Assembly (NCBI RefSeq): GCF_000004195.4
Contig: NC_030679.2
Location: 32,725,712 to 32,789,711, forward strand
Origin: Xenopus tropicalis
Lineage: Eukaryota > Chordata > Amphibia > Anura > Pipidae
Reading direction: 5' to 3'
DNA length: 64,000 nt
The notes below the pieces were generated by a model. That model did not search any database and was not told where the DNA came from. It was given only the letters and a program-made list of their open reading frames with translations. Shown here piece after piece: positions 41,250-52,280 of this stretch; within the stretch, counting starts at the first letter, position 1, and every line of letters starts with the position of its first letter. A program made the position numbers and the translations under genes.

Positions 41250-41795
41250 AGTATGGGATCAGAATTTTAAAACTGACCTTTTTCTCTGTAGTAATAAAAC
41301 AGTACCTTGTACTTGATCCCAACTAAGATATAATTACCCCTTATTGGGGGCAGAACAGCCCTATTGGGTTTATTTAATGGTTAAATGATTCCCTTTTCTC
41401 TGTAATAATAAAACAGTACCTGTACTTGATCCCAACTAAGATATAATTACCCCTTATTGGGGGCAGAACAGCCCTATTGGGTTTATTTAATGGTTAAATG
41501 ATTCCCTTTTCTCTGTAATAATAAAACAGTACCTGTACTTGATCCCAACTAAGATATAATTACCCCTTATTGGGGGCAGAACAGTCCTATTGGGTTTATT
41601 TAATGGTTAAATGATTCCCTTTTCTCAGTAATAATAAAACAGTACCTGTAATTGATCCCAACTAAGTTATAATTAATCGTTATTGGAGGCAAAACAATCC
41701 CATAGGGTTTAATTAATGTTTTATTGATTCTTATAAAGGATACCCTTGGTCCCGAGCATTCTGGATAACGGGTTCTATATCTGTATATCATAATG
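41250..41795 (-). repeat. R1 copy with tandemly amplified 113-bp internal unit (minus orientation)
   Basis: Near-identical units (complement contains TTGGGATCAAGTACAGG, AAACCCAATAGGGCTG) recur about every 113 bp, roughly 4 times, ending in an R1 terminus (CCGAGCATTCTGGATAACGG). It is the same unit as the arrays at 48985-49513 and 63405-63775. Confidence 0.8.
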
Positions 41796-41884
41796 GAGAG
41801 GTTGTTCATGACCACAAATGCAGTTATACGTTTGCAATCTTCCTCACAGTCAGTTGTGGGTTATTTAAAGATACTCGCATCAAA

Positions 41885-42160
41885 ATGCGCTCTTTGCAAT
41901 TCTATATAGTTGCACTCAACACTCGGTCCTTCCTGCCTCTTATTCCAAATGGAGCTCTGCTTATTGATGCAGGGGAACCCTGGAGCAACCATTCCCTCCC
42001 TGCATCAATAGGCGCAGCGCACTTGTGTCTAAAGAATCAGATGCAGATATCACTTACACTTACAAAGTGCATGGGCAGTTGCATTTATTCTGACAAATCA
42101 GGCACAACTGTGTCAGGCAAAACGCCATTGCATCAAATGAAATTTGCCCAAAACAAACTT
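41885..42160. repeat. Old interspersed repeat with inverted segment
   Basis: Contains an inverted pair around TATTGATGCAGGG ... CCCTGCATCAATA (41961-42010) and is related, in complement, to sequence near 19270-19560. There is no gene here. The rest of 41796-42490 is AT-rich with nothing recognised. Confidence 0.45.
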
Positions 42161-42496
42161 ACTTTTTTTAAAATTTTAGATGGCCACAGTGCCGAATTTC
42201 TTTAATTACAAAAACAAACACAATTTAAAATTTTCATATACATTATGGCATTATTTAAGTTAAAATTGTAATCACATTTCTGTGAGACAAATCACCAAAT
42301 TATACAGACTGAATTAGAAAAATTAAGTTAGACATAATTTCATGTATTCTGGTAACAAAAAACTGACTATAACTAATAATAAAGGAACATTGTCATAAAA
42401 AAGTTTTTATTATTACTTCAACTATAGTTCAACATTTTATTTTAAGCAGAAATTCCCTCCATCATTCATGCAAATGCAGCAGCTTCTATTGTGTGA

Positions 42497-42598
42497 TCGC
42501 CATGGCAACACCATTATGACATCATCACTATATAACCACCTGCTCATTAGTATGCGGTAACAGTGTTGTGATGTCATAATGTGAGCATTGTGACATCA
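42497..42598 (+). promoter_or_regulatory. Putative promoter of the INPP5E-like gene: X-box, TATA box, three CRE-like sites
   Basis: Directly visible motifs lie 100-200 bp upstream of the ATG. An RFX X-box-like palindrome TCGCCATGGCAAC is at 42497-42509 (complement GTTGCCATGGCGA). TGACATCA is at 42517-42524 and 42591-42598 and in reverse at 42569-42576. CTATATAA is at 42528-42535. RFX sites drive cilia and spermatid genes, and INPP5E is ciliary, so the combination fits a ciliated-cell or germline promoter. An MHC-II-like X/X2 arrangement is an alternative reading. Function is inferred. Confidence 0.5.
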
Positions 42599-42696
42599 CA
42601 AGTGAAAAGCTACTTAACCCCTGAGACTGACAGCACAGCTCAGTTCGAAGTGTTGACTCGCTTCGGACAACACCTGCTGACCTACAGCTCAGCAAC

Positions 42697-44235
42697 ATGA
42701 ATTTCCAAATTCTTTTTTCTTTTATAATCCTATTACAACAATTTTTTCTTTCCTATGATCCTTCAACATTTTTGTATAACGAAATTGAAAGACATGAAGA
42801 ATTAGGACTAGGAAATATTGGACAAATGAGAGATACTGATGAGATACTGACTTCAGTAATCCTCATGATCCTTTTGATACTTTCATTGGCAGTTACCTTT
42901 GACTGGACTGTTAGCCATTACTGGAAACATCCCAACAGCAGGAGGATGGGTTTGGCTCTTCTATTTGCAATGATTGTATTCAAACCAGATTTTTATTCTC
43001 AGCATTACCTATTTTCCATCTGTCTCCTGCTTGTATTTACATCGGTGGTAGCCATTTACTGGTATTTAAGTTATACCCCACAGGCACCTACCACTTTTAA
43101 GAACCCTGCATGTTGTTCTAGCCAGACCAGCCATAGAGTTCATCTAGAAGAGAGACCTCTGGTTGGAGTAAGTGAGCCCAGCCATAGAGTTAATCTAGAA
43201 GAGAGACCTCTGGTTGAAGTAAGTGAGACCAGCCATAGAGTTCCTCTAGAAGAGAAACCTGTGGTTGAAGAAGGCTTATTGAGAGAAGACGAATTAAAAC
43301 AACGTCTTGCACAGAGAAGTCTGAGAATATTTATCGCCACGTGGAATATGAATGGACAAAAGGATCTTCCTGACAGACTGGATGATTTCCTATTTCCATC
43401 CGGCGCTGAAGCTGCTCAAGACCTTTATGTCATTGGAACACAAGAAGGCTGCCCAAACAGGCGGCAATTTGAGAACCGACTGCAGCGGACACTTGGACAT
43501 GGTTATGTCCTGCTCCACTCAGCAGCTCACGGAGTCCTGTACATGTCACTGTTTATGAGACGAGATCTCGTGCGGTTCTGCTCACAGGCTGAATCTGCAA
43601 AAGTGACCACGAGGTTCTTCCCAATGATTAAGACCAAAGGGGCTTTGGCTGTTTCATTTACATTTTTCGGAACATCATTCCTTTTCATCAGCTCCCACTT
43701 TGCGGCAGGAGATTCCAAAGTGAAGAAAAGGATCCAGAATTATGAGAAAATTATCAAAGACCTGCAGCTCCCTAAAAAAGTTCCTCTCACAAACCCGAAT
43801 TGCTCTCATCCCGATGATGTGACAAGTCGGTTTGATGAGGTGTTCTGGTTCGGGGACTTCAATTTCCGCTTGAGCAAGAGTCGAACGGAAATGAATTCTA
43901 TACTAGAGAACATTCCTCAGAATGATGTGAGTTCCCTCCTACAGTATGACCAGCTGTCAGAAGAGGTAAATAAAGGGACTCTATTCAGAGGATTTAAGGA
44001 AGCGGACATCCATTTCTTTCCCACATATAAATTTGACATCGGCTCGGATGTTTATGACACCAGTGGGAAACAGAGGACACCTTCCTATACAGACCGAGTG
44101 ATGTACAAGAGCCGCCATGAGGACGACATCCTTGTTCTGAAATATGGTTCTTGTGCTCGTATGAAGCAATCAGACCACAAACCTGTTTTTGGTGTTTATA
44201 AAGTATGGATACGGAAGCACCATTCCCCTGGCTGA
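42697..44235 (+). CDS. INPP5E-like inositol polyphosphate 5-phosphatase, intronless, membrane-anchored N-terminus
   Basis: The product is 512 aa from one uninterrupted frame. The catalytic domain (about 209-506) matches INPP5E, which removes the 5-phosphate from PI(3,4,5)P3 and PI(4,5)P2. The active-site motifs are intact: TWNMNGQ 215-221, QEG with metal-binding Glu250, SSHF with His334, [10 protein letters not shown] 383-392, RTPSYTDRV 460-468 and SDHKPV 492-497. The N-terminus is unlike classical INPP5E: hydrophobic segments at about 5-18, 50-67, 84-95 and 104-126, then three 17-residue repeats (145-195). The protein stops 15 residues after SDHKPV, so the C-terminal tail and CaaX box of INPP5E are absent. 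ATG choice: first in-frame Met, A at -3. The absence of introns suggests a retrocopy that has since evolved its own N-terminus. It lies antisense inside a DOCK2 intron. No disabling lesion is seen, so it is probably functional. Confidence 0.92.
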   Translation: MNFQILFSFIILLQQFFLSYDPSTFLYNEIERHEELGLGNIGQMRDTDEILTSVILMILLILSLAVTFDWTVSHYWKHPNSRRMGLALLFAMIVFKPDFYSQHYLFSICLLLVFTSVVAIYWYLSYTPQAPTTFKNPACCSSQTSHRVHLEERPLVGVSEPSHRVNLEERPLVEVSETSHRVPLEEKPVVEEGLLREDELKQRLAQRSLRIFIATWNMNGQKDLPDRLDDFLFPSGAEAAQDLYVIGTQEGCPNRRQFENRLQRTLGHGYVLLHSAAHGVLYMSLFMRRDLVRFCSQAESAKVTTRFFPMIKTKGALAVSFTFFGTSFLFISSHFAAGDSKVKKRIQNYEKIIKDLQLPKKVPLTNPNCSHPDDVTSRFDEVFWFGDFNFRLSKSRTEMNSILENIPQNDVSSLLQYDQLSEEVNKGTLFRGFKEADIHFFPTYKFDIGSDVYDTSGKQRTPSYTDRVMYKSRHEDDILVLKYGSCARMKQSDHKPVFGVYKVWIRKHHSPG

Positions 44236-44740
44236 AGGACTGTGTGCCAGAGACTAAAAATCAGAAAGGAGTAAAAACGACAGTGAAGTTAAGAAAACCA
44301 ACGCTGTCTATTGGCATGGGTAGGGATGGAGGGGCCAATTCAAAGTGTGTTAAAGACTTTGTGTGTGCAGCAGACAAAAACACGCTTGTCGATATCCTCC
44401 TTAAGGAACAGAGTGAAAATCGCCAGTGCTGGTGTTTTAACCCGTCATAATGCCAGCAATGAGAGGGATGGAAGGAGGTGATTTCACAAGTCACTGCACA
44501 AGCAAAAGGATAAACTTGCTACTTGCACCACCACACCCGTCCCGTTAATGAGAATCAGACTGTGAGACCAGTGCTTTGGTCAAGAGAACTTTTCTCAAGA
44601 AACGCAGCCATGCATAAAAAATGGGACCAAGGTAAATCGTCAGGACCAACATATATGGGTTTACCTTGATGTGGTATGGTGGCTTGTCAGTTTTATGATC
44701 ACAACACTGTGATCTAAAAACATGTGAGATATATTTGCAA

Positions 44741-44746
44741 AATAAA
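44741..44746 (+). terminator. Polyadenylation signal AATAAA
   Basis: A canonical AATAAA about 505 bp after the stop codon of the INPP5E-like gene, followed within 30 bp by T/G-containing sequence. It implies a transcript of roughly 2.2 kb with a 3' UTR of about 0.5 kb. Confidence 0.55.
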
Positions 44747-44842
44747 GGTATTAAGCATAGTCATTTACATGAGTGTCTCAATCATTTGTTGGATTTTTTA
44801 AATTAATGTTCTAATACACGGAGGGGGGTGCCTTAGTCTGAA

Positions 44843-45000
44843 CCAAAGGCACTAAATTTGCCCAGGAGCAGTAACCCATTACAGCCAATCAGCAGGTAGT
44901 GTTAACTGGTCACTTGTTTAAAAATAAACTCTTATTGGTTGCTGTTAGCTACTGCTTCTGGGCAAACTTAGTGCCTTTTATTACATATGGGTTTAAGTCC
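44843..45000. repeat. Palindromic MITE downstream of the INPP5E-like gene
   Basis: The outer arms GCACTAAATTTGCCCAGGAG and its imperfect complement (CTTCTGGGCAAACTTAGTGC) face each other, with inner ACCCATTACAGCCAATCAGCAG paired with GTTGCTGTTAGC. This is a typical frog foldback element and makes a stable hairpin just after the polyadenylation signal. A related fragment is at 45395-45480. Confidence 0.6.
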
Positions 45001-45741
45001 ACCCCTTCCACTCTCATGGACATATTTATTATAGTGTGTAAGCCATTAAACAAATCTTTGCTTATTTTTTCTAACTTGTCGGTAACCGTTTAAATCTTCG
45101 GTTGAGGCTGTGGTTGCCTTGAGCTTCTACAGAAGCCCAAAACATAATGTATAACATTTCTGCCCTAATTCTTTGGTTAGGCTTTAGTTCTCCTTTAAAA
45201 AAAGAAAGAAAGTGGCCTCCCTTCCCACTTCTGAACCACAATACAGTAGACCCCTAATACTGCCCCTTTTGCCTCCCCTGCTTAACAGTGCCCTGGAGCT
45301 TTTGTGAGTTTGGATGTATGAGATTGACTATCCTTTTCCAGTGAGCACCAGGTGATTTTGATTGCATGACCTGAGTGCCATGTTAGTACAAGCGGCCAAT
45401 TAATAGTATCTGTTAATTGGTTGCTATGGGCGATTGCATCTGGACAACTGTAGTGCCATTTATTGCATAACAGCATTAGCCTGTTACACATTTTTAAAGA
45501 GTTAATGGTGTTTAATAAATTACCCCCATACAGTTCTAACATGAGCCACTTTGAATCTAACTTGGTAACTGTATAAATAAGCATGGTATTTTTATATTTG
45601 AGTTCTAATATACCTGTACTGGAAAAACAAACAGAAAATTAGGAAGAGGATGATATGTAAAACATGTTGGAGGTGGAAGTACTAAGCATACAAGGGCTGA
45701 TTTACAAATGCTGGTGCCTGTGTCTAGTGTGGTGGCGTTAA

Positions 45742-48470
45742 CCCTTTTACTGCCAGCTGCTTTGGTCAAAACGGAACTTGTATTGCCAGACAGTTTTTGA
45801 ACATTTTGCACGTTTCACTTTAGGGGCCTTTCCTCGGGGGGACTTTTAGTTTACCCAGGAAAACAATATATTGTTTTTTTTCAGAACAACCTAAGCTTTC
45901 AAAATATGGTAGAATTTTTGTGTAATTCCAATTCTGTAACAAGATATAGGCTTCTAAATGTCTAAAACTGCAAAAAAAAATCTAATTTTCCATAATATAA
46001 ACACACATACTAGAAAGAAAAATTATATTATGCACGAATATACAACTGATTTGGAAAGTCCCATGTCTCCTGAACGTGCCAATACCAAATATATAGTTTT
46101 ATGGAGAGTTCTCACTTGTATAGGTCAAAAACTCCCAGCAGTACACTACCAAATTTCCAAAGCACTGCTCCAGAAAGCTGCATACTTTAGATTTCAAGGC
46201 CAAAAATTCCACTAACAGAAGGTTTATCCCAGAAAATTGTACATTTTTGGAATGAACTGATTCTGGGGAATACAAAATAGGCACAACTGTCTGTTTATTC
46301 CAAACTATCAAGTCGCAATGCTTTCCTAAAGTTATTGGTTTTTATCAAAATTTGTGATTTTTTTTTTAAAAATTGCTTCAAAGCTTCCAGTCTATAGTAT
46401 CTTATCTCCTACAGGTCATAAAGTAACCAAATAAAACACCCTAAATATGAACGCCAGGGGTCCACTGAACAGTTTGATGCCCAATATGTATAGGTTTACC
46501 TAAGTATGTGGCATGTAGGGGCCCCAATGGGAACATACCCCCATATGATCTATCATTTCAGCTCCTGCAAAATCAACACATTTACATCTTTTATGTGGGA
46601 TAATGCTACAAAAAAGTACACTCACCCCAGAAAGCCATATATTTTAGGAAAGTACACATCCCCCCAAATCTATAATGGGTAAACATTTCTTTTTGCTCCA
46701 AAGTACCAAGCTGTAAAGCTTTCCTAAGTTTGCAGATTTATATGACATTTAGAAAATCACATAAAAATGTTGCAATTTGCCGCATTTATCTCTCACAATT
46801 TCTTGATAAAGATCAGATAAAGGCAGCTCACCCCAAATAGGAACACCTATGGTCTACTGAACAGTTTGAGGCCCAATATGCATAGATATACCAAAGTCTG
46901 CGGTATGTACTGAACCCAAAATGAAAATAGCGCATAAGGATTTCTCGCCTGCAAACTCAGCTTTTGCACACAGAGCCCCCTGTCAGTGTATTATGTGCCA
47001 AAACTTCAGTGACCCCCACAAAACCATATATTTTTGGAAAGTGCACATTCTGATGAATTCAAAATAGGCAAAGTTATTTTTGGAAAGTACACATTCTGAC
47101 AAATCCAACAAGGGTAAAGAGTCCTTTCTACACCAAAGTACCAATCTGCAGAGCTTTCCTAAAGTTATTGGTTTTTATGACATTTCAGAAAATCGCCTAA
47201 AAATGTTGCAGTTTGCCGCATTTATCTCACACAATTTCTTGCGTACAAAGGCAAATCACCCCAAATAGGAACACCAGAGGCCCAATATGCATAGATATAC
47301 CAACGTCTGCGGTATATACTGACCCCAAAATGAAAATAGCGCATAAGAATTTCTCGCCTGCCAACTCAGCTTTTGCACACAGAGCCCCCTGTCAGTGTAT
47401 TATGTGCCGAAACTTCCCCTAACTATACAGAGACCCCCACAAAACCATATATTTTTGGAAAGTGCACATTCTGATGAATTCAAAATAGGCAAAGTTATTT
47501 TTGGAAAGTACACATTCTGACAAATCCAACAAGGGTAAAGAGTCCTTTCTACACCAAAGTACCAATCTGCAGAGCTTTCCTAAAGTTATTGGTTTTTATG
47601 ACATTTCAGAAAATCGCCTAAAAATGTTGCAGTTTGCCGCATTTATCTCACACAATTTCTTGCGTACAAAGGCAAATCACCCCAAATAGGAACACCAGAG
47701 GCCCAATATGCATAGATATACCAACGTCTGCGGTATATACTGACCCCAAAATGAAAATAGCGCATAAGAATTTCTCGCCTGCCAACTCAGCTTTTGCACA
47801 CAGAGCCCCCTGTCAGTGTATTATGTGCCGAAACTTCCCCTAACTATACAGAGACCCCCACAAAACCATATATTTTTGGAAAGTGCACATTCTGATGAAT
47901 AGGCAAAGTTATTTTTGTACGCCAAAGTTACACCTGGCAAAGCTACGCTGAAAACAGATTAGGAACACTTATACAGGGATAAAATGCGATAAAACCACAA
48001 AAATTGTGCAAATCAGTGAAACATCAAAATAAGTCACATGACAATGTAATAAGTGGTCAGAATATCTAATCCAATAGTCACGCTGTCAAAATAAACAGTT
48101 TTTAGGTAAAAGAAACTAAAAACAAAGTGGTAAAATAAAAAAAAAACAAAACAAAAAAAACAACCAAAGTGTTTGTGTATACATGTGTGTAAATGTGTAA
48201 AAGTTGTGTTGTAGTGTGTAAGTGTGTTATATGAGTGTAAGTAAGTGTATAAAAGTGTGAAAAATGAAAAAAAAAAAAAACTGCTAAAATGTGTGCTGTA
48301 AGTGTGTATGTAAGTGTGTGTGTAAGTATGTAAATGAAAAAAAAAAAGTCCTTACCTGTCCTGAAGACCCGATCGCCTCCGCCTCAGTGGGCCGGCTGGC
48401 AGGGGGGAAGAAGGAAGCAGTAAGCAGCAGACGCGATGCAAAAAATTGCGCATTATGGTGGGAATAATAG
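45742..48470 (+). mobile_element. piggyBac-like element, left end recognised, right end not found
   Basis: Starts CCCTTTTACTGCCAGC directly after TTAA (45738-45741), the signature of piggyBac-type insertions and similar to the 29159-36077 element. The interior is satellite-like, with diverged repeats about 420 bp long and one very recent duplication. No transposase ORF. No matching right terminus is seen before the R1 copy at 48914, so it may be truncated; 48470 is an approximate limit. Confidence 0.5.
47005..47885 (+). repeat. 421-bp direct tandem duplication, essentially identical
   Basis: The sequence from ACCCCCACAAAACCATATAT at about 47005 repeats at about 47426 and begins again at about 47847, spacing 421 bp. 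The two full copies appear identical except near the first boundary. Matching short ORFs (47080/47501 and 47213/47634) are a by-product. Confidence 0.85.
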
Positions 48471-48913
48471 TAGGTGGAAGCGTCATAGGCAAATGGCCCT
48501 CTACACTATTAATACATATTTCTAATATTTACAGCTTTTGTTTCAAGGGGTAACTTTTGGAGAGAAATTGGTTAAAATTGTCCTCTGCAATTTGTGACAC
48601 ACACAGAAAAAATTATTGCACGCAAACAATTTGCTCCTTGCACTGATACAGGCATACAAACTATTTAAAAACGGCATTAAAAAATCTTGTCCCCCCCCCC
48701 CAAAAAAAAACCTACAATAAATTAAACAAAACACTGATATTAGGGATCAGTTTCAACTGAATTTAATGCTTTGCTGTATATTTTCTCCTCCTCCTGAGCC
48801 GGACTGGGTAAAGTGCCCCAAAGTGGTTTATAAGGTAGCCAAGGTTTAAAATCCCATAATTATACTTTTTGATTTATTCTATATTGGCTGGGGATAAAAT
48901 CCTTTGATGTACA

Positions 48914-49513
48914 ACTATGGGACCTGTTATCCAGAATGCTCGGGACCTGGGGTTTTCCAGATAAGCGAACTTTCTGTAATTTGGATCACAAAAAAAATCA
49001 TTTAAACATTAATTAAACCCAATAGGATCTTTTGCCTCTAATAGGGATTAATTCTATCTTAGTTGGGATCAAGTACAGGTACTGTTTTATTATTACAGAG
49101 AAAAGGGAATCATTTAACCATTAAATAAACCCAATAGGGCTATTCTGCCTCTAATAAGGGGTAATTATATCCTAGTTGGGATCAAGTATAGGTACTGTTT
49201 TATTACTACAGAGAAAAGGGAATCATTTAACCATTAAATAAACCCAATAGGGCTGTTCTGCCCCCAATAAGGGGTAATTATATCTTAGTTGGGATCAAGT
49301 ATAGGTACTGTTTTATTACTACAGAGAAAAGGGAATCATTTAACCATTAAATAAACCCAATAGGGCTGTTCTGCCTCCAATAAGGGGTAATTATATCTTA
49401 GTTGGGATCAAGTACAGGTACTGTTTTATTATTACAGAGAAAAGGGAATCATTTAACCATTAAATAAACCCAATAGGGCTGTTCTGCCCCCAATAAGGGG
49501 TAATTATATCTTA
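48914..49513 (+). repeat. R1 copy with 113-bp tandem array (plus orientation)
   Basis: The R1 left end (TATGGGACCTGTTATCC) is followed by about four units spaced exactly 113 bp (TACTGTTTTATTA at 49080, 49193, 49306, 49419). hAT copy 2 interrupts it at 49522, and the array resumes at 51680 and ends near 51945 with the R1 terminus. Confidence 0.85.
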
Positions 49514-49521
49514 GTTGGGAT

Positions 49522-51679
49522 CATAGGCGGAGGGTGACTTTTTTGTTTGGGGAGGCTAAAGATGGCCCATACACAGACTGACCTACAGCTAATGTGAGAC
49601 TTAGTGGATTCGCTGCTGGCATAAAAAGTTAACTTCCCAACTGCCTCTTGCCATTCCCGCTGACTCCCAGGGATACTGTACAACAGTGCGGGTGGGGGTG
49701 CATTTTTTTACCCTAAAATGTTTAGGATGTAAAAGCTTTCCTACGTGCACTTCTGTTAGGGGTTCTCTATACATTTGTGTTTGTGATAAGTTAGCTTAAA
49801 GGGGTAGTTCGCATTCGAATTCACTTTTATTTTTAATGGTTTTTCAGTTATTTAGCTTTTTGTTCAGCAGCTCTCCATTTGGTATTTCAGCAGCTATCTG
49901 GTTGCTAGGGCCTTATTTACCCTGGCAACCAGGTAGTGGTTTAAACAAGAGATGGGAATATGAATAGTTAAGGGGCCTACTTGGAAAAATAAGTAATACA
50001 AAATTATAATAATAATAAAATTGTAGCCTCACAGAGCAATATTTTTTGGCCCCCATTTGAAATGTGGATAGAGGCAGAAGAGAGGCAAATTATTCAAAAA
50101 ATTAATTAGGAAGACCAATTGCAAAGTTGCTAGGAATAGGCCATTTTATAACATACTAAAGGTTAACTTAAAAGTGAACCACCCCTTTAGATGTGTTTAT
50201 GTTAGTTTTATAGCAAGAAAGGCAGTGGGTACTGACTCCCCATTATATACAGTGAGACGCAGTCCGTATTTACAAACCCAGCACATTATATACAGTGAGA
50301 AGCAGTGGGTACTGATGGCAGATATTCAGGCCCTGGCACTATAACACTGGCACTGATACACAACATTGGCCCCACTGTAACTTACTATAAATGAACAAAA
50401 CAATGACAAAAAAAAAAAATAGTAAGTGCAAAAAACAACAACAAATATATAAACACACAATGAGCTTTTTCAGAGGGAAAGAGTTAACTTACCCTCCATG
50501 TGTTAGGGTAGGGCAGGGGTAGGGAACCTATGGCTCACGAGCCAGATGTGGCTCTTTTGATGGCTGCATCTGGCTCGCTTCCAAATCATAAATAAAAAAA
50601 GGGGGGGCGTGGCCTGCGCTCGGCTGATAGAAGGCGTGTTCTAAGCCACGCCCTCCTCCGCATCCGGCATCCTTACCATGCTGCACTTGAACCAGAGCCC
50701 AGGGAACTGAGAGGGACATTGGAGCAGAAAACTGTGACAGTTCTCGCTTGAATTGAAAATAAAATGTGGCCTGTTGGCGCTACAAAGAGCTTGATAAAAG
50801 GTCTTATGTGACCTGAAACGTTGCTGCTGTTGTTGTTTTCCCCAAAAAACTTTGCAATAAAGGCATTTTAATCTACAAAGACAAGAGGTGCTGTTCCTGT
50901 TCTTCTGTACGGGGCTACAAAGAGAAGCCAACTGTGCTAGGTAGCCCTCTAGCTATACCACTAACAAGCCATATTGAACAGCTAAAGGTGACACCCACCC
51001 TACCTTGCCCCTCAGCATCTGCGGCCGAACGGGTCTGAAGCTGCATCGTCCTCCACAGGCAGCAGCAAATCGAGGCCCCGGCTTTGGCCTAGCTCTATTG
51101 GCCATTGTATGGCTCTCACGGAATTACATTTTAAAATATGTGGTGTTTATGGCTCATTCAGCCAAAAAGGTTGCCGACCCCTGGGGTAGGGGATAGATTA
51201 TAAATTATTATAGATGTCAGGTCAGGCAAAAAACAATTTAATGTCAGCTAGTGATTCTTTAGAACTGTATAGTACCTGTGTATAGTGCCTGTGTATAGTG
51301 CCTGGGTATAGTACCTGTGCATAGTACCTGGGTATAGTACCTGTGGGATGAAAACTGCAGCAAAAGTTGGGAGTTGGTTCTTAAGTAAAGTTACAGCTGC
51401 AGATTCTTCTTTTCAGTCTTCATTTCTGCATTGCTTCCAGTTTGCAAAATCTCCCGATCCCTGTGTGCATCTGTGCTCTGATTGGTCAATTTTAGTGTCT
51501 GTCAAGAAAGCTGAAATCCACAAGAAGAAAGATCCAATCGGAGCACAGCAAAACGGGCTTGCAGGAACAAATTTCCAGCACAGTGCAGAAACGGAGTAAG
51601 GTTTTTTTGTTTTTTTTTAATGTGCAAGCAGGTTTGGGGAGGCTTAGCCTCCCCTAGCCTTATGGAAAATCCGCCTATG
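49522..51679 (-). mobile_element. hAT-type nonautonomous element, copy 2 (inverted, interrupted)
   Basis: The same element as copy 1 in opposite orientation. It has a perfect 8-bp duplication GTTGGGAT (49514-49521 and 51680-51687), which identifies the family as hAT-like. It is 2158 bp because a 670-bp second hAT element plus its 8-bp duplication is inserted at 50514-51183; without these it is 1480 bp, the length of copy 1. It sits within an R1 array that resumes on the other side. Confidence 0.88.
50514..51183. mobile_element. hAT element nested in copy 2
   Basis: 670 bp with terminal repeats starting CAGGGGTAGGGAACC on the left and, in complement, CAGGGGTCGGCAACC on the right. The 8-bp duplication GGGTAGGG is at 50506-50513 and 51184-51191. 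No transposase frame is recognisable, so it is a nonautonomous Charlie-like element. It includes a segment (about 50780-50830) resembling the GAAACGTTGC repeat at 14251-14457. Confidence 0.85.
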
Positions 51680-51687
51680 GTTGGGAT

Positions 51688-51945
51688 CAAGTACAGGTAC
51701 TGTTTTATTATTACAGAGAAAAGGGAATCATTTAACCATGAAATAAACCCAATGGGGCTGTTCTGCCCCCAATAAGGGGTAATTATATCTTAGTTGGGAT
51801 CAAGTACAGGTACTGTTTTATTATTTATTTTTTAAAAATTGGAATTATTTGCTTAAAATGGAGTCTATGGGAGATGGACATCCCATAATTTGGAGCTTTC
51901 TGGATAACTGGTTTCCAGATAAGGGATCCTACACCTGCATTAAAG
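51688..51945 (+). repeat. R1 array, continuation after hAT copy 2
   Basis: Resumes at CAAGTACAGGTACTG, holds about two more 113-bp units and ends with the R1 right terminus (CTTTCTGGATAACTGG ... GATAAGGGATCC). Confidence 0.8.
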
Positions 51946-52095
51946 ACAACAAGAAGTTCAAATGCTCAGCATATTCTCTTCACAATGCTTTTGTACTGTG
52001 TGCTGGGGAGGGGAGTTAGAGATAATATCCGATATTGCGCTATACAGCTGCAGCATAGATATATGGTTTGTCCCTGAAGAATAACACATTACGGG

Positions 52096-52280
52096 AGAGA
52101 TTTATTAAGACATGAATGCTCCGAGCGTATTTTTGCTGATTTTTTTGCGCTTTTTTTGTTCACCCGCGCAACTGTTTCGTACGCTTGCGCGAAAAATTTG
52201 GAAAGGTTCTGCCACTGTTTACAATCATTCGGTATGAACATTTCGTGACTTTCGGATCGCCAATACGATATTATCGTGAC
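52096..52280 (+). repeat. Left half of an interspersed repeat, cut at hAT copy 3
   Basis: GAGATTTATTAAGACATGAATGC through CGCCAATACGATATTATCGTGAC. It matches the flanks of the 52-bp satellite (6965-7130 and 8430-8640). Its expected continuation (CTAATATGATTTTTTCG as at 8530) is not found after copy 3. Confidence 0.65.

Noticed and set aside
44205..44450. 81-aa ORF overlapping the end of the INPP5E-like gene, considered as a frameshifted C-terminal tail
   Set aside because: Its sequence does not resemble the INPP5E tail and it has no CaaX ending; more likely 3' UTR.
45742..48470. Complete second piggyBac element
   Set aside because: A TTAA-adjacent right terminal repeat complementary to CCCTTTTACTGCC could not be found, so only the left end is claimed.
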